Below, piece by piece: positions 57,283 to 64,000 of a DNA stretch of 64,000 bases. A program made the translations under genes and the position numbers. The stretch lies in contig NZ_JANUFD010000004.1 of the NCBI RefSeq assembly GCF_024807945.1, positions 310,001 through 374,000 of the forward strand, read 5' to 3'. The notes beneath the pieces were generated by a model that saw only the letters and a program-made list of their open reading frames with translations, was not told the DNA's origin and did no database searches. The number at the start of each line of letters is the position of its first letter. Position 1 is the stretch's first letter. Source of the DNA: Pseudomonas sp. JUb42 (lineage in GTDB: Bacteria > Pseudomonadota > Gammaproteobacteria > Pseudomonadales > Pseudomonadaceae).

Positions 57283-58732
57283 GGGTGCGCAGGACCTTGA
57301 CCCTGGCCCAGCGCTTGTCATTGGCCTCGATCAGCGTCCACGGGGCGATTTCGGTACTGGTGCGGTCGACCATATCGCCCACGGCCTCGCGGTAGGCAGG
57401 CCATTTCTTGCGATTGCGCCAGTCGTCTTCGGTGATCTTGTAGCGTTTGAACGGGATCTTCTCCCGGGCTTCGAAACGCTCCAGCTGGGTGTCCTGATCG
57501 ATGGCCAGCCAGAACTTGACCACCACCACACCGGCCTCGGTGAGCTGCTCCTCGAAGTCGTTGATCTCGCTGTAGGCCCGGGACCAGTCGGCCTGGCTGC
57601 AAAAACCTTCGACCCGCTCGACAAGCACCCGGCCGTACCAGGACCGGTCGAAAATAGTGAACTTGCTTCGCGCCGGAATCTGCCGCCAGAACCGCCATAG
57701 ATAAGGCTGCGCGCGTTCATCTTCGGACGGCGCAGCAATCGGCACGATATTGTAGTGACGCGGGTCCAGAGCGGCGGCCACGCGACGGATCGCGCCGCCC
57801 TTGCCTGCCGCATCATTGCCCTCGAACACCGCCACCAGGGCATGGCGCTGCATGCGCTTGTCGCGGATGTTGCCGGACAGGCGCGCCTGTTCGGTGATCA
57901 GTTGTTCTTCGTAGTCGCTCTTGTCCAGCGACAGGGTCATGTCCAGGCTGTCGAGCAAGGTGAATTCGCCGTGGTTGGCCGCCAACGGCCCCAGGGTCAG
58001 GCTGGTCGCCTCGACCTTCGGCGCCTTGAGGGCCGCCTGCATGCCTTCGAGCAACAACCGGCCCACGGTCAGGCTGCGGTAGTAAGGGTCCATGCCTTCG
58101 ATCACATGCCATGGCGCGTAGTCGCGACTGGTGCGGCGCAGCACCCGCTCGCCGAAGCGCACGAACTTGTCGTAGGTCTTGGATTGCTGCCAGTCCAGCG
58201 GGCTGATGCGCCAGCTGTGCAGCGGGTCGTCCTTGAGCATTTTCAGGCGGGTTTTCATCTGTTTCTTGGACAGGTGAAACCAGAACTTGAAGATCAGCGC
58301 ACCCTCGTCGCAGAGCATCTTTTCCAGACGCTCGGCACCATTGATGGCCTGGTCGAGCACGGCGTCCTTGAAATTGCCATGGACCCGGCCCTGAATCATC
58401 TGGCTGTACCAGTTGCCAAAAAACACCCCCATGCGGCCTTTGGCGGGAAGCTGGCGCCAGTAACGCCAGGCCGTGGGATGGGCCAGCTCTTCATCGGTCT
58501 GGCGGTCAAAGGTACGGACTTCGATATAGCGCGGGTCCATCCACTCATTGAGCAACTTGACCGTCTCACCCTTGCCCGCGCCTTCGATGCCATTGATCAG
58601 CACGATGATCTGGCGCCCGGCCTGCTCGTGCAGCTCGTACTGGGCATCAAGCAAGGCTTCGCGCAGCGCCGGGACTTCTGCGTCGTAGGTTTCCTTGGCA
58701 ATGACGTGACCGATTTCAGCGGATTCGAACAT
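57236..58732 (-). CDS. pap: Polyphosphate:AMP phosphotransferase (tandem PPK2 domains)
   Basis: A 498-residue cytoplasmic enzyme that uses polyphosphate to phosphorylate AMP to ADP. Two PPK2 domains are joined: the first has Walker A GIEGAGKGE (about residues 48-56), the second GNDAAGKGGAIRR (about residue 300) with lid segment FDRSWYGRVLVERVEGF. The two-domain build of about 500 residues is that of class II PPK2 (PAP) enzymes, distinct from one-domain PPK2. The start at 58732 is chosen over 58756. It is monocistronic, with REP elements on both sides. Confidence 0.93.
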   Translation of the reverse strand: MFESAEIGHVIAKETYDAEVPALREALLDAQYELHEQAGRQIIVLINGIEGAGKGETVKLLNEWMDPRYIEVRTFDRQTDEELAHPTAWRYWRQLPAKGRMGVFFGNWYSQMIQGRVHGNFKDAVLDQAINGAERLEKMLCDEGALIFKFWFHLSKKQMKTRLKMLKDDPLHSWRISPLDWQQSKTYDKFVRFGERVLRRTSRDYAPWHVIEGMDPYYRSLTVGRLLLEGMQAALKAPKVEATSLTLGPLAANHGEFTLLDSLDMTLSLDKSDYEEQLITEQARLSGNIRDKRMQRHALVAVFEGNDAAGKGGAIRRVAAALDPRHYNIVPIAAPSEDERAQPYLWRFWRQIPARSKFTIFDRSWYGRVLVERVEGFCSQADWSRAYSEINDFEEQLTEAGVVVVKFWLAIDQDTQLERFEAREKIPFKRYKITEDDWRNRKKWPAYREAVGDMVDRTSTEIAPWTLIEANDKRWARVKVLRTLNEALEAAFARDKKK

Positions 58733-58857
58733 GCATGTCTCCCTCTCTGGAATCATTGAGACTACTTTATCGGCGCATGGTTTGCCGGTGATGGATCAAT
58801 TAATAATCCTTCACCGGCACCGGGCTGATCGGTCAGCCGGACCGGGTGAGGTCCGGC

Positions 58858-58963
58858 CTGTGGGAGCGAATTGTGGGAGCGAATTCATTCGCGAAAGTAT
58901 TCCAAACGATGCAGATGTATTGGATGCACCGGCCTGTTCGCGAATGAATTCGCTCCCACAGAA
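58858..58963. repeat. REP inverted pair with duplicated left edge
   Basis: The left side reads GTGGGAGCGAATTGTGGGAG, a partial duplication of the arm start, followed by the full GAATTCATTC arm; the right arm (about 58937-58963) is the reverse complement. It lies in the gap between the NEL protein and the polyphosphate gene, both on the minus strand. Confidence 0.8.
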
Positions 58964-59009
58964 TTTTCTTCTATAAATCCCCCCACAGAGTTCCGATGGC
59001 CAGCAGGTT

Positions 59010-62000
59010 TTACGTTGTTCGACGAGAGCCCGCATCCGCTGCCGTAAAAAACAGCTCTCGAATATTCTCCGTAAGCTGCTCCAGCAACTCATGCTCGGCA
59101 ATCTCGCGATTGGCCATCACCTCCTGACTGCGCCGCTCATACTCATCCGCATCGCTTTCGCGCAGATCTTCCAGCGCACTCATCTGCGGCTCAAACCGCT
59201 GGGTTATGCGGGCAAAGTCAGCGCTGTATTCATTGCGCAGGAATTCACTCCATTGCCAGTTGGCTACGGCAAAGCCAATGAACCCGGAGCCCCGTTCGCC
59301 CTCGAGAACCCGTTGCCTGGCGCTCTCCAGAGCCTGTTCACTGACCTCGGCGATCTTCGCGAAGACCATGCTGTGGGGCTGTCGGGGTAGATCCAGCGCC
59401 CGGGCCAGGCCGATGCGGTAAGCCAGACGCACCTCGACGTCATCGACCGTAAGGCTCTGGGATTTACGGGCAACGATCTCCTCATCGACGATGGTCTGTA
59501 TCTCGTCCAGGCGAAACAGGCTACGCATCACCTTCAACCGTGCCTCGATGTGAGCGCCTTGCGAAGTATCGGCGTCGAGCAGCGCGCGACGCACATAGGC
59601 CGTTACCTGAATATCGCTGAAGATCAGCCTGATGCCGTCCTGGCAGGTCTGGTTGGCGCCGTGCATGCGGTCATTGGCCATGGCATTCAAATCGCCACGC
59701 AGTTCTGCATCCCCCGCCGCCATCTCCAGCACCTGCAGGACATCGTTGCTCAACTGCGAGTGATAGCGGCGGAAATCCTGAGTCTGGTGCAACTGCTGGG
59801 TCAACAGCAGCAGGTCCGGCGCATCGTTGGCCTGTTCGATGCTGTCCCAGGCCGTGCGCATCCGCGTATTGAATTCCGTCTGTCCCGACTCCTCCCAGAT
59901 ATCTACGGTAGGCATCGGCGTCGCCCGCTCAGAACTGTCCGAATCGGACCAGATCTCCCTCAGGGTACTGGAATCATCGGAAGCGTCCGCGAACTCACTG
60001 ACACTGTCCCGGCTATCGCCGGGGGCATCGAACTCCAGGCGGTACACATCGTCTGCACGCCCATGGGTATTGGCCCAGTAACGGCGCAACTCAGCCTGAT
60101 CGAGGGGGTTGCCATAGGCCAGGATGGTCATCCGATAGGGGGCATGGCTGCCGTTCTGAATGACCTGCAAGGGCAGATGTTCGATACGGTTGGCACTGAT
60201 ATCCAGCAAGCGCAGCCCCAGATTGTCAGTCCACTGCGGCCATTGCGTCAGGCCTGTGCGGTACAGCCAGAGCCGTTCAAGATGAGCATGGTGCACAGGG
60301 GTCAGTTCGCCCAGAGTATTGCCACCCAGGTCCAGGGACACCAGATTGGGTATCTGCATCAGGCGGTCCATGGCGCCCTGATCGAGGGTCAGACCCGCCC
60401 CGTCCAGTGACAGGTAGGCCAGTTGCCCTAACGTATGCAGGCGCTCCGGCAGCCCGGCGATCTGGCTCCTGACCAGGCTCAGGTTGGTAATATTGGGGAA
60501 CAGGCCAAGAAAGCTGTCGAGCTGTGCGGCCGTCGCGGTGACCGTATCAAGGGTGATGGAACGGATCTGCGCATAGTGCCCGGCCAACTCGGGCAGCCCG
60601 GCCAGTTCTCGCATATCCAGGTCAGCGAGAAACACCACACGCCGCCCCATGTTCGGCGAAGACTCGGCATTGAAGAGCCAGGCATCGCTGATCGCATCAG
60701 CGACTTCACGCCGCACCGCTGACTGAGTACCCGGTTGCGTCGATGCCACCCAGCCATCAAGCGCCGTGCTCAAGGTGTCCATTTCCTGCAATCGGTTCTG
60801 GACTTCCTGCCATAACAGCTCAACCGTCGCGCCCTCCTCCAGCCGGCTACTGACATAATTTGCCATGTCGGTGACGAATGCCGGGTTGTCGGCCAGGTCC
60901 GGATATAACCGTGCGTAGGCAGCCCCCAGTCGTTGCCGATCGGCTTCAGGCAAGCTGGCGATCGGCAGGCCACGCCCACTCAAGCGATAGCCAAAACGCC
61001 CGTCGAGCAGGCGCCCGGGACCGCGAAAGCCGGATTTGACCTGCTGCATGCCCAGTATCTTCGCCACACGCAGACGCTGGCTGGTCGCTTCCCTGAAAAT
61101 GCGCTCAAGCAGCGCCAAGGTACCCACCGCCGAATCGTTGAAGCCGATGGCCTGACGTGCTTGTGCGGGCAGAGCCTGCAGCACCGCCGAGAAAAAGTTG
61201 TGGCGTTCCAGAACCTCTTCCTGCAGCGCCTGGCCTCGTCGATCAAACGCCTGATAGCGGCTGCCGCTCTTGACCAGCAAAGCGCGCTGCGTTGCCGAGC
61301 GCTCACCGATGGCATCCAGCAACGGGCCATTGAGCGCACCGTTACGTACCTCAATACGCAAGCCCTTGGGCCACCCCGGCAGGCGCTCCAGCAGATGCAG
61401 GGCAAGCTTGTGGGTATCGCCGTGGTCTGCCCGGGACGCCAGGAAAAACCCTTCCAGCGCCTGATTGACCCGCGTCTCCTGCAAATAGCCGCGAACCCGC
61501 TCATTGAGCGCCAGAGGGATGCGCTGCGTGGACTGCATCTGCGTCAGTTGCTGCGCATCGGCCTCGGCCAGCACCTCCCGCGCCGCAGCGGTGGGCAGGC
61601 CTGGAAAGTCACGTTTGAGCAACATCACCAGAGGATCGGTGCTCTGTTCACGCAGCAGGTTCAAGGTGTCGAACAACAGCGGCCGGCTGTCCCAGCTCAC
61701 ACGGCCGACTTCGAATGCCAGATTCATCGGATTGGCCGGCCTTCGCGGGTTGAAGATCAGGGCTTTTTCATCTTCGCTCAGGGCGTCGAGTACCGTGCTC
61801 ATTAGCTTGCCCTGATCGATCCGTGCCTGACTGACCACAATGGGACGACCGGACGGCAAGGTCTCGCCCGCCAACCCACTCGACACATGAATGGCCCGTT
61901 CCTTCGGCCAACCGCGAATCAACGGCAGCAGCTTGAGCTGCAAGCGCGGGTCCGCAGACTCATAGCGGCTGCCATCGTTGATCAACTCGATAAAGGTCGA

Positions 62001-64000
62001 GACCTGTTGGTTCAGACCGAAGCGCTCAAGGGTGTCGAGCAAGCCGGCTGGTGGCGCCTGGCGATCAAGGTGCAGCACCGATAGCAGCGAGTGATCGGCG
62101 CCGCTGACCCGCATCACCTGTTCGACCGCCTCCTCGGGCAGCGACGCAACACGATGGCCCAGGCGCCTGAAGGATTTTCTTGCGTCCCAGTCGGCAGGGT
62201 TCTCGCCCTCATGGCGCCAGGCACCGGCACCGTTGTGCTCCAGCGTCGGCGAAAAGCGCCCGTTACGCGGCGGCTCGACGCGCCAGGTGTTCAGGGCCGT
62301 ATCCTGACGAACCGGGTAGAGCCGATCCTCCAGCGACACGTATTGCTGACCCCGATGGCTGAATACGCCCTCGGCATCAGGCTTGAGGCCCGACGGCAAC
62401 ACAACATCACTGGCGAAGGGCACAAGGTTCGGCGACCACAGGCGCACCTCACCATTGTTGAGGGTGACAGGCCGCATGCTGTCGACAAAAGACGACGCCC
62501 TGACCGGGGTCAATAACACGGACAGCTCATGGCCAACGATCGCCATGCTCGCCGCCATCGCAAGATTTACCGCAACGTTTTCCAGATGCCCGAGCGCCGC
62601 TTCCAGATCACCCTGGGTCCAGGCCACCACGCCCTCGAAGACCTCCCCCAGCAACTGCAAGCCGATAATCACCGCCACCACCTCACCGAGACCGGGGATA
62701 AAACCGGCCACGGTCAGCACGGTCTCGGCAAGCTCGGTCAGACGCGCGATTTCGGACGCCTGATCCTTCTCGAAAACCGGCACCGCCAACACCCGCGCGT
62801 CCTCGCGGATACGCACCTGGGTCGTTATAGCGAAGTGATTGGTAGTCAGGTCGGTTACCGGCGTCAGCTTCAGATCAAGGCTCACGCTATCGTCAGGCAC
62901 GACCAGAGTCTGGGTGCTGGTCAGCAGGCCACTGCCGTATTGCTCGGTTCTGGTGGTCAGGGTACTCAAGCGGCTTTTGAGCCGGGCCAGCAACCGGCCC
63001 TTATCGCGCAACCGGGCAAAGTTGCCGAAGAACTGTTGAAAACTACTGTTCCTGAGCCTGCGACGCAGCCAGTTCTGCAACTCATCGAGAGAGCCATGTT
63101 CGCTGAACGGTGAGGCAGGATCATCGGGGATATAGACAATGCAACGAGTCGACACCGTCGACTGCAAAACCAGCACATCCCTCAAATGAGTCTGTAAAAG
63201 ATTGAGGTACGACACCTCTGTGGAAACGTGAACAATTCCATCGTCCTGATAACCGGCAGCCGAGAGCACCGCCAGATAGGCAGCGGGGGACAGCTTGCCT
63301 TTCATGCGAGCGATATGCGCCTCGACGAGCATTTTGTAGAGCGCGCTGTCATTGAGCGCCTGCATGATCTGCTCGGAGCCCGGCGTACCGCGCATCACCG
63401 CTTCAGTCGATGGCGCGAACACGCTGTTGAGATGGGTCTGATACTGCTCGCCCAGATCCAGTCGGCGACACAACTGCATAAAAGCTGCGGCCGCTATGTT
63501 CGGCAAATACGTCGTCGGCGTTGCCGGGTCTGGTCGATATTTACGCACACTGGAAAAACGCTCGTCCGTCGCAGCCGTTACTTCTTCACGCTGATAATTG
63601 CTCAGCGCAGCCTGCAACAAGGTTCGACGACTGATTGCCTCGACGCCAACGGGCAGCTTGCCGCTATCTATCTCCAGTTGATTTTCCAGCCAGGTCCTCC
63701 TGCGTGTCGGCCCCGATGTCCCGAGATAGCCTTTGCAGGCCGTGCACTCGGGCGGGCTCAGGGTGGCCTGCCAGATTTCGTCACGCTCGATGTCCAGGCG
63801 CGCCCCGAACGCTTGCTCCAGCGCCTGTGAAAGCAAGGGTGTGACAAACTCGCCCAGGCCTTTCAACCCATTCAAGGCCGTGGCCTGGGCGCTCTGCAAC
63901 TGACGTGCGAAGGCAATATCGCGGTTCAGGCGCTTGCGCAGGTCAGCGGGTGAATTGACGTACCAGCCAGGCAGCGCGCCCTTTATAAAATCATGGTGAA
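59010..64000 (-). CDS. Giant LRR protein with NEL-type E3 ubiquitin ligase domain (5' end outside window)
   Basis: At least 1660 residues; the frame stays open to the right edge, so the true start lies beyond it (a TTG at 63899 is only an internal codon). The N-terminal part is of the DUF6543/dermonecrotic-toxin-like kind seen in large Pseudomonas proteins (HHDFIKGALPGWYV at the edge). A hydrophobic segment (about 62630-62730) is rich in Gly, Val and Leu. Leucine-rich repeats (about 60080-60620; LRLLDISANRIEHLPLQVIQ) precede a C-terminal domain like the IpaH/SspH NEL ligases. The likely catalytic cysteine is the codon 59643-59645 in NQTCQDGIRL, matching the family CxD motif. Such proteins are secreted into host cells; no secretion genes are visible here. 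Confidence 0.85.
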   Translation of the reverse strand, partial: HHDFIKGALPGWYVNSPADLRKRLNRDIAFARQLQSAQATALNGLKGLGEFVTPLLSQALEQAFGARLDIERDEIWQATLSPPECTACKGYLGTSGPTRRRTWLENQLEIDSGKLPVGVEAISRRTLLQAALSNYQREEVTAATDERFSSVRKYRPDPATPTTYLPNIAAAAFMQLCRRLDLGEQYQTHLNSVFAPSTEAVMRGTPGSEQIMQALNDSALYKMLVEAHIARMKGKLSPAAYLAVLSAAGYQDDGIVHVSTEVSYLNLLQTHLRDVLVLQSTVSTRCIVYIPDDPASPFSEHGSLDELQNWLRRRLRNSSFQQFFGNFARLRDKGRLLARLKSRLSTLTTRTEQYGSGLLTSTQTLVVPDDSVSLDLKLTPVTDLTTNHFAITTQVRIREDARVLAVPVFEKDQASEIARLTELAETVLTVAGFIPGLGEVVAVIIGLQLLGEVFEGVVAWTQGDLEAALGHLENVAVNLAMAASMAIVGHELSVLLTPVRASSFVDSMRPVTLNNGEVRLWSPNLVPFASDVVLPSGLKPDAEGVFSHRGQQYVSLEDRLYPVRQDTALNTWRVEPPRNGRFSPTLEHNGAGAWRHEGENPADWDARKSFRRLGHRVASLPEEAVEQVMRVSGADHSLLSVLHLDRQAPPAGLLDTLERFGLNQQVSTFIELINDGSRYESADPRLQLKLLPLIRGWPKERAIHVSSGLAGETLPSGRPIVVSQARIDQGKLMSTVLDALSEDEKALIFNPRRPANPMNLAFEVGRVSWDSRPLLFDTLNLLREQSTDPLVMLLKRDFPGLPTAAAREVLAEADAQQLTQMQSTQRIPLALNERVRGYLQETRVNQALEGFFLASRADHGDTHKLALHLLERLPGWPKGLRIEVRNGALNGPLLDAIGERSATQRALLVKSGSRYQAFDRRGQALQEEVLERHNFFSAVLQALPAQARQAIGFNDSAVGTLALLERIFREATSQRLRVAKILGMQQVKSGFRGPGRLLDGRFGYRLSGRGLPIASLPEADRQRLGAAYARLYPDLADNPAFVTDMANYVSSRLEEGATVELLWQEVQNRLQEMDTLSTALDGWVASTQPGTQSAVRREVADAISDAWLFNAESSPNMGRRVVFLADLDMRELAGLPELAGHYAQIRSITLDTVTATAAQLDSFLGLFPNITNLSLVRSQIAGLPERLHTLGQLAYLSLDGAGLTLDQGAMDRLMQIPNLVSLDLGGNTLGELTPVHHAHLERLWLYRTGLTQWPQWTDNLGLRLLDISANRIEHLPLQVIQNGSHAPYRMTILAYGNPLDQAELRRYWANTHGRADDVYRLEFDAPGDSRDSVSEFADASDDSSTLREIWSDSDSSERATPMPTVDIWEESGQTEFNTRMRTAWDSIEQANDAPDLLLLTQQLHQTQDFRRYHSQLSNDVLQVLEMAAGDAELRGDLNAMANDRMHGANQTCQDGIRLIFSDIQVTAYVRRALLDADTSQGAHIEARLKVMRSLFRLDEIQTIVDEEIVARKSQSLTVDDVEVRLAYRIGLARALDLPRQPHSMVFAKIAEVSEQALESARQRVLEGERGSGFIGFAVANWQWSEFLRNEYSADFARITQRFEPQMSALEDLRESDADEYERRSQEVMANREIAEHELLEQLTENIRELFFTAADAGSRRTT

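Noticed and set aside
63897..63899. TTG at 63899 as the start of the NEL protein
   Set aside because: The frame continues without a stop to the window edge and the upstream residues fit the DUF6543 N-terminus, so the true start is outside.

Overview
This 64 kb window is chromosomal DNA from a Pseudomonas, most likely of the P. fluorescens/P. chlororaphis group. The evidence is the cysS-glnS-ppiB-lpxH block, the AcnB-type aconitase, a GDH-180 NAD-glutamate dehydrogenase of about 1600 residues, ANR/FNR boxes, and at least ten Pseudomonas REP hairpins (arms beginning GTGGGAGC) in intergenic gaps. The assignment rests on gene content and repeats alone. I see no tRNA, rRNA, CRISPR array, insertion sequence or prophage.

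Layout. (1) 1-6402: a minus-strand GlpSTPQU-type ABC importer operon (two ATPases, two permeases, a DUF2160 membrane protein; the binding protein presumably lies beyond the left edge). It is divergent from a sigma-54 activator of the AcoR type. The gap holds a good -24/-12 promoter and eight TGAAC half-sites, so the activator probably drives the importer. (2) 6408-11145: convergent housekeeping genes: cysS and glnS (minus), ppiB and lpxH (plus). (3) 11179-16069: an EmrAB/OMF tripartite drug efflux operon led by a MarR repressor, with twin palindromic operators on its promoter. (4) 16301-18625: miaE, a tandem universal stress protein under an ANR promoter, and a DUF1289 protein. (5) 18712-27561: acnB with a long structured leader, gdhB, and a small acidic orphan. 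(6) 27566-35818: an unassigned catabolic locus: a polyamine-type ABC importer with a fused double permease and a Tat-exported binding protein, a DapA-family lyase/synthase, an Ldh2-family dehydrogenase, an FAD-dependent 2-hydroxyacid dehydrogenase and an XRE-cupin regulator. (7) 36063-42889: a six-gene MoxR/DUF58/DUF4381/BatA/BatB/BatD operon. (8) 43035-47917: sbcDC. (9) 47943-51413: small membrane or secreted proteins, then a detached membrane domain of PQQ glucose dehydrogenase followed by an exported lactonase, with a perfect ANR box upstream. (10) 51460-56836: a sugar-acid (arabonate-like) cluster: GguC/AraD1 FAH protein, MFS carrier, IlvD/Edd dehydratase and FadR-type GntR regulator, with a FadR-type palindrome in the divergent promoter region. 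(11) 57236-58732: polyphosphate:AMP phosphotransferase. (12) 59010-right edge: a very large leucine-rich-repeat protein ending in a NEL-type E3 ubiquitin ligase domain, cut by the window edge.

The observations most worth following are the sigma-54/TGAAC regulatory region with its asymmetric ABC ATPase pair, the acnB leader, the Gcd-membrane-domain/lactonase pair, and the NEL effector. Start codons were moved from the longest reading frame wherever a Shine-Dalgarno sequence, operon overlap or family N-terminus decided it. Domain names are from recognition of the protein sequences; no database search was run.
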